Assembly: GCA_963667855.2 (NCBI GenBank)
Contig: CAXXKI010000013.1
Location: 248,001 to 312,000, forward strand
Direction: 5' to 3'
From: G963667855 sp963667855
Lineage (GTDB): Bacteria; Planctomycetota; Phycisphaerae; UBA1845
Length of the DNA: 64,000 bases
Part shown: positions 48,672 through 58,790 of the stretch, piece after piece
Layout of the letters: every line of letters begins with the position of its first letter
Numbering within the stretch: the stretch's first letter is position 1
Notes under the pieces: model-generated
What the model was told of the DNA's origin: nothing
The model's input: the letters and a program-made list of their open reading frames with translations, nothing else
Database searches by the model: none
Made by a program: the position numbers and the translations under genes

Positions 48672-50562
48672 CTTTTACCAGCAGGTTGTTGATGATTTCC
48701 GAGAATGAAGCTGGATCCTTGATTTTTGAACCTTCGGCCAGGACGGCCTGTTCGTACAGAAGACGGCCGTAGCCGGCGATTCGCTCGTCTTGAGGATCTT
48801 TAGTGTAAAGGGCTTGGACGGCTTTGACGGCCGGGTGTTTCGCATTCAATTCCAGTATTCGTTTAGTCTGCGGGATCGAATCATTCCTGCCCAGTTTTTC
48901 CATCAGGCGTTCCATGTGGGCGCCCATGGCGTTTTCATCGGCCACCAGGCAGGAGGCACTTTCCGTCAGCCTTTTCGACAGACGAACCTCCTTGACCTCG
49001 TCGATCTTATCGTTAAGCAGGCTGAAGAGGTCGGCGAATTCCTCTTTTGTTTCATCCTGCTCCTTTTTTTCCTCTTCGCTGGCTGGGAGTTCGCCCTTGT
49101 CCGCGGCTTTTAGTTTCTTGCCTTTGTATTCCGGCAGGGCGGCGACCATGAATTCGTCGAATGGCTCGGTCATTAGCAGGACTTCTTTGCCTGCGGCTCT
49201 GAAACCTTCCAGGTGCGGGGAACCGTCGAGCAGGTTGCGGTTTTCTCCAATCAGGTAGTAGATCTCCTCCTGGTCGTCGGGCATGGATTCCACGTATTTG
49301 TCCAGTGAAGTGTACTTGCCGGATTCAGTTGCGGTCGATTCGAAGAGCAGCAGGTCTGCTATTTTCTCCTTGTTTACGAAATCCTGGCTGACTCCCTCTT
49401 TCAGGATAGTACCCAGTTCCTTGAAGAATTTTATGTACTCGTCGAAATCCTTTTGCTTCATTTCCTCCAGCGTGGCAAGTATTTTCTTGACCATGTTTCG
49501 CTGGATGGTGGTCAGCTTGGGGTTGTTCTGGAGCATCTCGCGTGAGACGTTCAGCGGCAGGTCCGTGCAATCCACCACCCCGTGAACAAACCGCAGGTAA
49601 CCGGGCAGAAGCGCTTCGCAATCATCGGTGATGAAAACCCGCCTTATGTAAAGCTGAAGATGGCTCTTGGGTTCTCCCCAGGATAGGTCGAATGGCTTGT
49701 GCTCAGGAATGAAAAGTAATGCTCGGAATTCCGTTGCTCCCTCCACCGTGTAATGAATCGTTTTGGCCGGGGCGGAAAAATCGCGGGTAATATGCTTGTA
49801 AAACTCGGTGTATTCTTCATCTGTAATTTCGCTCTTGGATCGAAGCCATATTGCTTTTTGCCGATTAAGCGTTTCTTCCACGATTTCCGTTTGGGTTTCT
49901 TCGCCTTCTTTTTTCTCCTTTTCCTTTTCGACATCCATAACTACCGGATGTTCGAGGAAATCGGAAAACTTGGTAACCGTCTGGCGGATCATCCACGGCT
50001 TGAGGAATTCCTTTTCATCATCCCGCATGTGAAGTATCACATCGGTTCCGCGGTATTTTTTGGTTACCGTTTCAACCTCATAATCTCCCTTGCCGTCGGA
50101 TTCCCATTTGACTCCGGCGTCAGCGTCCCCGGCGGTTCTGGAGATGACGGTAACCTTGTCCGCCACCATGAATGACGCGTAAAACCCTACTCCGAACTGA
50201 CCGATCAGATCCGGACGATCCGCCGCCTTTAGTTTTTCCAAATTCTGTACGAAAGCCTGTGTTCCACTGCGGGCTATGGTTCCCAGGTCGCTTATTATCG
50301 AATCGCGAGACATGCCTATCCCGTTATCCGATATGGTCAGGGTTCCCGCTTTTTCATCGGGGATAATCTTTATTTTCCAGTCTGAATTGCCTTCGAGAAT
50401 AGATTCGTTTCCCAGGGAATTGAATCGGATCTTGTCGATCGCATCGCAACTGTTGCTGATCAACTCTCTCAGGAAAACCTCCTTGTGGGAATAGAGCGAG
50501 TGGGTGATGATATCCAAAAGCTGCTTAAGATCGGTTTTGAATTCAAGCTTCTCTGCGCTCAT
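48658..50562 (-). CDS. htpG: Chaperone HtpG (Hsp90 family)
   Basis: 634 residues, ATP-dependent chaperone. GHKL ATPase motifs: ELISNSCDAIDKIR, TISDNGIGMSRDSIISDLGT, GQFGVGFYASFMVADKV. Middle domain: IRRVFITDDCEALLPGYLRF and SREMLQNNPKLTTIQRNMVK. ATG at 50562 has GGAGG upstream. Full length. Confidence 0.97.
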   Translation of the reverse strand: MSAEKLEFKTDLKQLLDIITHSLYSHKEVFLRELISNSCDAIDKIRFNSLGNESILEGNSDWKIKIIPDEKAGTLTISDNGIGMSRDSIISDLGTIARSGTQAFVQNLEKLKAADRPDLIGQFGVGFYASFMVADKVTVISRTAGDADAGVKWESDGKGDYEVETVTKKYRGTDVILHMRDDEKEFLKPWMIRQTVTKFSDFLEHPVVMDVEKEKEKKEGEETQTEIVEETLNRQKAIWLRSKSEITDEEYTEFYKHITRDFSAPAKTIHYTVEGATEFRALLFIPEHKPFDLSWGEPKSHLQLYIRRVFITDDCEALLPGYLRFVHGVVDCTDLPLNVSREMLQNNPKLTTIQRNMVKKILATLEEMKQKDFDEYIKFFKELGTILKEGVSQDFVNKEKIADLLLFESTATESGKYTSLDKYVESMPDDQEEIYYLIGENRNLLDGSPHLEGFRAAGKEVLLMTEPFDEFMVAALPEYKGKKLKAADKGELPASEEEKKEQDETKEEFADLFSLLNDKIDEVKEVRLSKRLTESASCLVADENAMGAHMERLMEKLGRNDSIPQTKRILELNAKHPAVKAVQALYTKDPQDERIAGYGRLLYEQAVLAEGSKIKDPASFSEIINNLLVKDAAK

Positions 50563-51050
50563 GATTGCCTCCGCTGCTAATAACCTCGTATTCGTTTAAG
50601 TCTAATGTTCCATCCGGTAACTTCACGCGTAAGCGTATAATAGCAGCAACAGCCGTTGAAGCCAGTCTGAATTGACGTTCGCGCGATGTCGCTAATCACT
50701 GAGAATGGGGCACGGTTTATACTCGTGCGGGGGCCGTGAATATGAGATCAGGTCCTGGCCTTCTGAGATATTGAAGTTTGTTAAAGAGATCAAAAACGGC
50801 TAAGGAGAAATACCGCGCAGAAAAAAGCCAGCAGATTCGTGTCCGTTATTATTATTTGGCGTATTTGTTGGCACGAATTCTTTGCTGGCCAAGGGTTAGT
50901 ATCAGATATCCAGCCAGAAAAAGTACACTATTTTTTCTTCGGAAAAGTATAACCCAATAGCGGACCAAGACCTTCTTCGAATAACGAATTTCCCTGGATT
51001 ATAACCTATAATGTGTGGACGCCGTCAGGGTGTAAGATAATCGAAACCCG
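50563..51050. other. 490-base region without a supported gene
   Basis: Between divergent htpG and the convergent PQQ-like gene. Short frames only; nothing recognised. Confidence 0.45.
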
Positions 51051-51368
51051 TTAATCCGACTTGCGCTGTTCCTCGCGGTGTGCCTCCTGTAGAAAACCGT
51101 AGTCGGTATGTTGTGTGCCGGTTGCCAGGCAGGTAACTCCGTATCCGAATCCACTCATGGGATTGTACCAGAGCTGAGATCCTGTTCTGGCGTCCAGGCA
51201 ATATGTGTATCCGTTTACCGATACATACACTCTTTCCTCTTCCACCAAAACAGAAACGAAGCCGCGTCCCTTGGGAGCTATCCAGTGCCAGCAGAGTTCC
51301 CCGGTTTGTTTATATAAAGCCGCTACGCGCCCGTTGAAGGCAACAAATAGCAATTCATCAACGTTCAT
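51051..51368 (-). CDS. Short PQQ/quinoprotein-like repeat protein
   Basis: 105 residues with the outer-strand pattern of quinoprotein beta-propeller repeats: VAFNGRVAALYKQTGELCWH and YVSVNGYTYCLDARTGSQLW (G-x-Y-ALDA-x-TG-x-xLW). Only about one and a half blades are present, so it is a stand-alone fragment or part of a multimer. No signal peptide. ATG at 51368 has AGGAGG six bases upstream, so it is expressed as such. Confidence 0.7.
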   Translation of the reverse strand: MNVDELLFVAFNGRVAALYKQTGELCWHWIAPKGRGFVSVLVEEERVYVSVNGYTYCLDARTGSQLWYNPMSGFGYGVTCLATGTQHTDYGFLQEAHREEQRKSD

Positions 51369-51590
51369 ACTTGACCCTCCTTATAGTAATGTCCGGTAAC
51401 TGACGCTGTTACGAGCGATGTTTATCGGAATCCGTAAATAGCCGGCAAGTTGAAAATTCAGAATATCTTGCTAAAACTATCATCTTAGCCGGAGCGTTGA
51501 TGCGCTCTTTGACCAGAGCGCAATTCGTGACCGGTCCGACCTTTAAGTTGGCCCGTTAAGGCGCCAACCCCTTCATAGGATGAGAAATTC

Positions 51591-53420
51591 GTGAACAATC
51601 TCAATATTCGCAATATAGCAATCATCGCTCACGTTGACCATGGAAAGACCACCCTGGTCGATCAGATGCTTCACCAGTGCGGCCAGTTCAGAGCGGCCCA
51701 GCTGAAGGGCGAGAGAATTCTCGATTCCAACGATCTGGAAAGAGAGCGGGGGATTACCATTCTCTCCAAAAACATCGCTCTTAACTATAAGGGTACTAAG
51801 ATCAACATTATCGACACTCCCGGACACGCTGATTTCGGTGGGGAAGTCGAGCGGGTGTTGAAAATGGCTGATGGCTGTCTGCTGCTGGTCGACGCTTTTG
51901 AGGGGCCTATGCCGCAAACCCGGTTCGTGCTTCGCAAGGCTTTTGAGAGCCGCTTGAAGCCGATCGTGGTAGTGAACAAGATCGACAGGCCCGACGCCAG
52001 GCCCGAAGCTGTTGTAGACGAAGTACTCGACCTGTTTATCGAACTCGGCGCCGACGACGAGGCTCTTGAGTTTCCCATTGTGTATGCTTCGGCCACTCGA
52101 GGGTATGCGACAGTGGATCTCAAGCGGGAGCCCAAGGATATATTCCCGCTGTTTGAAACCATTGTCGATTACATTCCCACGCCGGATGTGGATACCGAAG
52201 CGCCGCTGCAGATGCTGATAACTACTCTCGATTATAATGATTACGTGGGAAGGATCGGGATTGGGCGCGTATTTTCAGGAACCATCTCCGAGGGCGAGGA
52301 GGTTATGGTTATCCACCGAGACGGTTCACAAGCCCGGGAGCGAATCGGCGAGTTGCACGTATTCAACGGCCTGGGGAGGGAGCGAACCATCAAGGTAGTT
52401 GCCGGCGACGTTTGCGCCGTGGTTGGTTTAAAGCAGGTGGATATTGGTAATACAATAGCCTGTGCAATGCGTCCGGAGCCGCTGCCCCTGCTTCGCGTGG
52501 ACGAACCGACGCTGAATATGACGTTCCACGTGAACAACTCTCCTGTGGCCGGCAAATCCGGCAAGTACGTAACCAGCAGACATATTCGTGACCGGCTGGA
52601 AAAGGAGATGCAAAGCAATGTGGCTTTGAAAGTAGAGCCCGGACACACGCCGGAGGAATTCCTGGTGTCAGGACGTGGCATGCTCCATCTTTCCGTGTTG
52701 ATCGAAACCATGCGCCGCGAAGGATTTGAAATGTCGGTAGGAAAACCCAAGGTGATCTATCGCGAACTTGACGGCAAAAAGACCGAGCCGATCGAGCAGT
52801 GTGTTATCGATGTGCCTTCGCTTCATGTCGGTCCGGTGATGGAACTGATGGGGGCCCGTCGGGGTATTTGCAAGACGATGGAAACGCGTGGGGATAGTTC
52901 TCTATTGGAATTCACAATCCCCGCACGCGGGCTGATTGGCCTGCGTAACCGTATGCTGACCGCGACCAACGGGACAGCGATCATGCATCACAACTTCTAT
53001 GAATACGAGTTTTTCCGCGGCGACATACCGGGAAGATCCTGCGGCGTGTTAATCGCCAACGAGCCGGGGCAGGTGACCGCGTACGCCATTGACGGGTTGG
53101 CCGATAGGGGGGATTTCTTCGTGGCGCCCGGCGACCAGGTTTACGAGGGGCAGATTGTTGGGGAACACTGCCGGGATAACGACCTGGAAGTAAACATCTG
53201 CCGGGCGAAGAAGATGACTAACATTCGCGCCGCGGCCGCGGATAAAACCGTGGTTCTCAAGCCGCCGCGAGAGTTGACTCTGGAGGTCGCCCTGGAATTC
53301 ATTGCCGAAGACGAATGGATAGAGGTGGCTCCCGATGCAATTCGTCTTAGAAAACGAATATTGAAACAACAGGACCGCCGCCGGGCGACCCGAGCCGAAA
53401 GCGGCAAGGTAAAGCGGTAG
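51591..53420 (+). CDS. typA: Ribosome-associated GTPase TypA/BipA
   Basis: 609 residues, translational GTPase. G motifs: AHVDHGKTTLVDQML, then ERGITILSKN (switch), DTPGHADFGGEVERVL, VVNKIDRPDARP. Typical later stretches: SGRGMLHLSVLIETMRREGF and FTIPARGLIGLRNRMLTATN. The start is GTG with AGGATGAG upstream. Acts in ribosome assembly and stress adaptation. Confidence 0.97.
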   Translation: MNNLNIRNIAIIAHVDHGKTTLVDQMLHQCGQFRAAQLKGERILDSNDLERERGITILSKNIALNYKGTKINIIDTPGHADFGGEVERVLKMADGCLLLVDAFEGPMPQTRFVLRKAFESRLKPIVVVNKIDRPDARPEAVVDEVLDLFIELGADDEALEFPIVYASATRGYATVDLKREPKDIFPLFETIVDYIPTPDVDTEAPLQMLITTLDYNDYVGRIGIGRVFSGTISEGEEVMVIHRDGSQARERIGELHVFNGLGRERTIKVVAGDVCAVVGLKQVDIGNTIACAMRPEPLPLLRVDEPTLNMTFHVNNSPVAGKSGKYVTSRHIRDRLEKEMQSNVALKVEPGHTPEEFLVSGRGMLHLSVLIETMRREGFEMSVGKPKVIYRELDGKKTEPIEQCVIDVPSLHVGPVMELMGARRGICKTMETRGDSSLLEFTIPARGLIGLRNRMLTATNGTAIMHHNFYEYEFFRGDIPGRSCGVLIANEPGQVTAYAIDGLADRGDFFVAPGDQVYEGQIVGEHCRDNDLEVNICRAKKMTNIRAAAADKTVVLKPPRELTLEVALEFIAEDEWIEVAPDAIRLRKRILKQQDRRRATRAESGKVKR

Positions 53421-53776
53421 GGGGATTCGTCTGCCGATTGCTTTTTTCAAGTTACAATTGAGTATTCATCAATTCGCAAAAAACATTTCAGCCATGTCGG
53501 CGTTGTTATGCGCATGGAACTCCGAGAGGGGTAAAACAAAACGCGGTCTGAATTACGTAGGGGAGTAAATCAGACCACGTTCGATGGTGTCGCCATTTGC
53601 CGGGCGACGTGTGCGTGTAGTTGAGGGTTAAAGAGGTTAGGAGGCCTCTGATTTGTTGGTCACGTAACCCTCTATTCTTAATTGTCATGACTTTCGAAAA
53701 CCTACACATTTTTAGTAACTTTTTATAAGAAAATCAGTAAACCAGGAAATGCTCACACCTTCGATTCATTATGGAA
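53421..53776. other. Convergent region after typA
   Basis: No supported gene and no clear typA terminator; a 67-codon minus frame has no features. Confidence 0.4.
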
Positions 53777-53817
53777 ACAAAAAAAGACCTGCGCCCTTGA
53801 AAAAAGGCGCAGGTCAT
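53777..53817 (-). terminator. Terminator of the FG-GAP lipoprotein gene
   Basis: Minus strand: GACCTGCGCC and GGCGCAGGTC pair around a 10-base loop and are followed by a 7-base T-run. Confidence 0.85.
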
Positions 53818-53838
53818 TAATCTTGATACGACCGGCGT

Positions 53839-56800
53839 TTACTGGTTGGAGCCGGTGTTGTTACCGTAAATTATGTAGAGGTTACCGTCATCCGGACGAC
53901 GTCCGGTGTTCGGTTGGGTACCAGTGTCGTTGGGATCCTGCGGTAGTGACGAGTCCAGATAATCGGCACGCGGAATACCAAGACCAATGTCATCAAACCC
54001 GTCATTGTTGATATCACCCAGCAAGCCAACGTTTTCGATTGGCGCTTCATTGGGGCTGCCCGATACGAACGGCGACCAGAATACAATGCCCGGCAGGGCG
54101 CTTGTACCGACCTGATCGAGTGAGAAACTCAGATTCCCATTCAGATGAGTACCTCCGAAGATGAGGTACGCAACTCCCATACGTTCCCGATTGTTGTTAT
54201 CCCGGAACCTTACTCCAGGTGCCGAAATCAGGAGGTCGCCATAACCGTCCCGGTTGAAGTCGCCGGCCGATGATATATCGGCTCCTGCCCGGTCGCCGGC
54301 GTTTGCTCCGTAGAACTTAATACCCTTGAGGTCGTTCGAACCGATCTGAGAGATGGTGCGGTCTCCATCCAGGGTTACTTTACCGAAGATTACTCCAACA
54401 AACCCGTTATCCACTGGGCAGCAATCGGAGTATCCCGCAGCTAAGCAGTCGAATACGGCTCGATCATCATCGTCGATATCCCGGTCGTTGTCGTAATCGT
54501 ATGGTTTGCACGCGTCGTCATCGAAAACGTCATCGCCGTATGCGTTTTTGCAGGCGTTGAACATCGAAGTATCCAGATCCAGAATGTTACATTCGGCATT
54601 ACTTAGACTCATGTTGTAATCAGTGTTGGGAGAACTGATAAATACGTCCGAGATTCCGTCACCGTTTACATCCATACCGTGCGTCTGGACCGTACCGATT
54701 TTATCGCCGGCTTTTTCACCCCGTATACGTAGAGCCGGAGGACGCTTATCCGGATCATCGAGATAACCCAACGGAACGTTTCCGATCGGTCGCCTGCCAT
54801 AAACGATATACATCGCTCCCGTATCCGCGCCGATGTTGCTGTCATTTAACGGAGCACCACAGGCAATGTCCGGAACCCCATCCTGGTTGACATCTCCAGC
54901 GTACTCAGCGCCACCGAGGAAGTCTGTAACATCTTCGGCGTAGATCAACATGCGTGTCGCGGGAATACCGTTGCTCAATCTGGGGCCTGGGGGAGTCGAG
55001 CTACAACTTCCAGCATAATGTCCACCAGGGATAGTGTGGTCTCCACGTGAGTTGGTCCAGAGAGGGTTTGCTACATAATGCTCTCCCATGATAACCATAA
55101 TACTGCCATCATACTGCGTGGAAGCTTCAATCGTCGTATCTGCGTTCAATGAAAGAGGATCAGGCTCAAGTAAGGAAAGGTATAATTCGTTCCGCGGTGC
55201 GGAAATCAGTATGTCAGGCTGATTATCGGTGTCGATACTGGGCATGGAAGCAATATGATATCCGAAATACCCTGTTCTGGGATCGGCTTCTCCTATTTTC
55301 CCTCCGTTAATATACTCCCAGAAACCGGCCTGGATGCGAATTCCTTTAGTTAATTCCGTTGAGGGGTCCACGGCCGTATGTTGGATTGACGCGTCTATTT
55401 GATCTGCAAACTCGTCGTTATCCGTAGAAATTTCGTCTGGTAGAAGAGAGTCGGGACCTAGTACGCCACCGACTTCTCGTTGCCCGACAAGCTCTAATGG
55501 CATAGTAGTCGATTCCAATCTCGGATATTCTGCCGAGTAACCTTCTTCACGGTTTTCGCTATCGATTACGATTGCTACACCTAGCGCCTCAAGGATACCG
55601 TCATCGAGAAGGTTCGCAGGAACAACTGGAGTGGCCAGATTGTTGGGCATGAAGTCGGGGTAACAATAGTAAGCCGGTGCCGCGGTATTATCGGCAATAG
55701 TGAAGTCAAGATATAGTACCGGTCTTGTATCTTCTGTTGCAGCTTCGGAACTATCAAATGCTCCGCTGGAGCCGTCCTCAATGCCCGTGATCAGTATCGC
55801 CGGGATAAGCGTTTCCAACTCGCCGTTCCACCACTGGGTGAAGATGTCGGTTATGTCAATCGAGGTACCCGTTACGTCCAGTTCGCTGTTTTCGTAGTGG
55901 ACATCTACTGTCGGACCTGACGTGCCAAAGTCATCGTAGACAACAGTGTCCGCGAAATCGAACAGCATTTTATATGCCGTAAACGCACCGCTCACATTAC
56001 CAAGTGTAAGTCTCGCCTCGTTAATAGTGACATCTGGGTCTCCGGGGAGGGCCGTGAAATTATCGCCGTAGAAGAGTGGGAATAGCAATTCGTAATCGAA
56101 TGTGATCAGTGCTGCTTTAGCGACTACTTCGTTTACCGCATCGTATTCGAATTCAAGCGACTCAGCGCCTCCTCTGTCGGTGGCTGATCCTTGTTCCACG
56201 TATGTATCTATGAAACCCCGAAAATCGTCGTTTAAGGAGTCATCAATTAAACCAGATACCCTTCTTGTTGCGTATTCTTGACGTGCAGTAATCACTACTC
56301 TAACGCCTGGAGGATCGTCTCCCGGGTCGTCATCCCGACCTTGGAAAATTCCATCAACCATCGGCATGCCAACGAGTATTTCCGGACGACCATCGCCGGT
56401 AAGGTCTTCAATTGCTGCGACACTCTTGATTCCCAGTGGTTTCGCCAGGGGATCGGCGTGTAGCGGCGACAAACGGTTCGGCGAGCCTTCTATGATCAGA
56501 CCAGGAATACTCGAGCTGACGCTGTTGACATTCATCGCTCCACCAAAGCGAGTCTGATCCAGACCGTAAATTAAATACGCTTCGCCGATATTGCCGAAGT
56601 TCTTGGGATTTCCGTATTGAGCGACCAGCACAAAATCGTCGATTCCATCGTCATCAAAATCGCCGAGGCTGGTCATGTCCGTACCCAAAAATGAACCGGG
56701 GTTGAATCCCTGGAACCTTGCACCTGCCAGATCCGTTCCAACCAGTGCCAGGTCTACGATTCCTTCCGCTGATCTGAGAATGTGGATAGTGCCGTCAGCA

Positions 56801-57648
56801 TATGCGTGTACCGGCTTGTTGCCTGCGTCCACGATCGTTGCCCGGACGTAATAAGGCAGACCTCCCTCACGGGCAGGAATGGAGGCTAAGTCCACGCTGA
56901 TATTGAAATCCTGGTGCAAATATTCGTTTTCCGCGATTTCAACTTCGCGAAGTAGAATGATTTTCTTCTTATCGGGTAAAAGCGGATCGTCGTTTTCCGG
57001 GTTATCATCAAGATCCAGCAGGATATACAATGTAGTGGAATCGTCTTTGTCATAGGGGACATTTTCATCTTCGCCTTCTGCTGACGGTTGTACCCTGATT
57101 TCTAAGGTGTCGTCCTGGGCTAGCCCCTGGTTGAAGGCGGGAGTCATAACCGCCACCACGGGAGGCGTGTTAAGCGGATTCGTGCCGGGTTCCCCAACCG
57201 TAAGAACGACTCGCACGCTCGTGGAACCTTCGGTCATCGCGTAGCTTGTTACGCTGGCATTGACTCCGTCGGTTATCTCGCCCCTTATATAATACGAACC
57301 AAGCGGAATCAGCGATGTTCCCACGGTGAATTGGTCCGCGGCCACGCTGTCGTTTTCCTCAATATTCGATACCAAAAGAATCTCGGCACCGGAAGCAATA
57401 TTGATCAACGTGAAGGATATCTTGGCCGCCGAGTCCTGATCCCGGTCGGACCATCGGATAACGAATTTTTCCCCTTGAGTAATAGCTTTGGAGGCCACCG
57501 GATCGACTATCTCCAGGGTAGGGGATTCGTTTCCGTAGACTATCGGGCCAAGCACCATCGACGGCGTACCGGTGGCACAACCCAGCACTAACGTCAGCGC
57601 TGGTAGCACTGCACTCAAAAGGACAATGCGGCAGGAAGATCGACTCAT
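53839..57648 (-). CDS. Very large lipoprotein with FG-GAP (integrin-alpha-like) repeats
   Basis: 1269 residues. Lipobox LTLVLGCA near residue 24. The N-terminal part (about 40-290) looks like Ig or cadherin-type beta modules. From about residue 310, FG-GAP-type calcium repeats recur: SLGDFDDDGIDDFVLVAQYG, ADLTGDGRPEILVGMP, AGDVNQDGVPDIACGAP, AGDFNRDGYGDLLISAPG, LGDINNDGFDDIGLGIP. Together these suggest a beta-propeller, interrupted by a beta-rich insert (about 470-660). Likely anchored in the outer membrane or periplasm; function unknown. ATG at 57648. Confidence 0.85.
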   Translation of the reverse strand: MSRSSCRIVLLSAVLPALTLVLGCATGTPSMVLGPIVYGNESPTLEIVDPVASKAITQGEKFVIRWSDRDQDSAAKISFTLINIASGAEILLVSNIEENDSVAADQFTVGTSLIPLGSYYIRGEITDGVNASVTSYAMTEGSTSVRVVLTVGEPGTNPLNTPPVVAVMTPAFNQGLAQDDTLEIRVQPSAEGEDENVPYDKDDSTTLYILLDLDDNPENDDPLLPDKKKIILLREVEIAENEYLHQDFNISVDLASIPAREGGLPYYVRATIVDAGNKPVHAYADGTIHILRSAEGIVDLALVGTDLAGARFQGFNPGSFLGTDMTSLGDFDDDGIDDFVLVAQYGNPKNFGNIGEAYLIYGLDQTRFGGAMNVNSVSSSIPGLIIEGSPNRLSPLHADPLAKPLGIKSVAAIEDLTGDGRPEILVGMPMVDGIFQGRDDDPGDDPPGVRVVITARQEYATRRVSGLIDDSLNDDFRGFIDTYVEQGSATDRGGAESLEFEYDAVNEVVAKAALITFDYELLFPLFYGDNFTALPGDPDVTINEARLTLGNVSGAFTAYKMLFDFADTVVYDDFGTSGPTVDVHYENSELDVTGTSIDITDIFTQWWNGELETLIPAILITGIEDGSSGAFDSSEAATEDTRPVLYLDFTIADNTAAPAYYCYPDFMPNNLATPVVPANLLDDGILEALGVAIVIDSENREEGYSAEYPRLESTTMPLELVGQREVGGVLGPDSLLPDEISTDNDEFADQIDASIQHTAVDPSTELTKGIRIQAGFWEYINGGKIGEADPRTGYFGYHIASMPSIDTDNQPDILISAPRNELYLSLLEPDPLSLNADTTIEASTQYDGSIMVIMGEHYVANPLWTNSRGDHTIPGGHYAGSCSSTPPGPRLSNGIPATRMLIYAEDVTDFLGGAEYAGDVNQDGVPDIACGAPLNDSNIGADTGAMYIVYGRRPIGNVPLGYLDDPDKRPPALRIRGEKAGDKIGTVQTHGMDVNGDGISDVFISSPNTDYNMSLSNAECNILDLDTSMFNACKNAYGDDVFDDDACKPYDYDNDRDIDDDDRAVFDCLAAGYSDCCPVDNGFVGVIFGKVTLDGDRTISQIGSNDLKGIKFYGANAGDRAGADISSAGDFNRDGYGDLLISAPGVRFRDNNNRERMGVAYLIFGGTHLNGNLSFSLDQVGTSALPGIVFWSPFVSGSPNEAPIENVGLLGDINNDGFDDIGLGIPRADYLDSSLPQDPNDTGTQPNTGRRPDDGNLYIIYGNNTGSNQ

Positions 57649-58042
57649 TGGGTTTACTCCTTCAGGTTCCCGTTTAGCCTGTCACAGGCCTGTTATCCGT
57701 CGGGGTACGACAGCTTTTTGAAAAGACAAACAATGTATTGTTAACAATCGCCACCGGCTCTCGGCAGCACGTGGATATTAACTTCATCCACATTCAGACA
57801 GCCACAATCACTGTTGTGGCTTTGTTCGTGATCCGAATACGGAGATGGGTGTAACTCTCCCCGTTCGCGCACCCGGGCTTGCCACCGGCGAGATGTTCCT
57901 AAGTACATGCCCCAGCGGCGGTTTCCGCGTAATAATAAGGCCATTTGAAGTGTCTCGTCAAGGCAACGCCCCTATACCTTGGCATGCTAAAACTTACCCT
58001 ATTTGGGTTGTGTTCCGGGCGATTGCGTGGTTCAATGACCCC
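57649..58042. other. Divergent intergenic region with hairpin
   Basis: Holds promoters for the divergent FG-GAP and membrane-protein genes. AGCCACAA (57800-57807) and TTGTGGCT (57814-57821) form an 8-bp stem followed by TTTG, pointing towards the plus-strand gene; possible attenuator or short terminator. Confidence 0.45.
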
Positions 58043-58777
58043 ATGCCAGAAGAAACAACCGAGCTGAATGCAATTGCCACTTTAAACGGTTCCGATGATG
58101 CTCTATTGGAATCCGGACTACCGCCTCGAAGCACCGTGGCTCTGCTGGGTTTCATTCTTGCTCTCGTTTTCCTGGTTCCGTGGGTGTGGTGGCTCTTTCT
58201 CAACTGCGGCGGAACCGATTATATCGAAAAAGGTGGGCAGGCAGGCATGGCGGGCGGTGTGTTGGCCGCTCTGCTCGGAATAATCGGCATCTTTCGAACA
58301 AAACGCCGGATTCGCCGAGGAAGGGGATTAGCTATCGCTGCTATTCCTATTGGTGTGGTGGGCGCCTTTTTCCAGATAACGGTTGCGTTGGGAGTTGATT
58401 TTGTTCTGGGCAATATCGATTTCGGCAACGATGCCGTCACTATCTTGAAAACTCCTCAAGCAGAGATAACCGAACGGGCTCAGGAGTGGTACAGCCAGCG
58501 CACATCGAAATCGTTCCAGACCGAAGTTTCCGTTGAGAAATTCGAATCCTGGCTCAGTTCGATTATTGAAGAACGCGGTCAGATGCAGAGCTTCAAGATT
58601 AACCCGAGGGGAGCTGTAGGCATTAAAGGCACAAGAGGGGCGGTCCCAATAGCATTTCAAGGAAAATTCGTCAGTGGTTCAACCTCCGTCGTGTTGTTGA
58701 TTACTATGGATGGCACGGACCGCAAGGTGAATGATATCCTTGTCGGAGGGGCTTCTCCCAGGAATTACGCTAAGTAA
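58043..58777 (+). CDS. Membrane protein of unknown function
   Basis: 244 residues. A short polar N terminus (MPEETTELNAIATLNGS), two or three hydrophobic helices between about residues 30 and 120 with a basic loop RTKRRIRRGRG between them, and a soluble C-terminal domain of about 100 residues. The helical part resembles DUF4190-type membrane anchors. ATG at 58043 is preferred; a frame open from 57845 would add a proline-rich stretch without a ribosome site. Confidence 0.6.
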   Translation: MPEETTELNAIATLNGSDDALLESGLPPRSTVALLGFILALVFLVPWVWWLFLNCGGTDYIEKGGQAGMAGGVLAALLGIIGIFRTKRRIRRGRGLAIAAIPIGVVGAFFQITVALGVDFVLGNIDFGNDAVTILKTPQAEITERAQEWYSQRTSKSFQTEVSVEKFESWLSSIIEERGQMQSFKINPRGAVGIKGTRGAVPIAFQGKFVSGSTSVVLLITMDGTDRKVNDILVGGASPRNYAK

Positions 58778-58790
58778 CTTGGCATGAAAG

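Noticed and set aside
57741..57944. 67-codon minus frame upstream of the FG-GAP gene
   Set aside because: No ribosome site and it covers the divergent promoter region.
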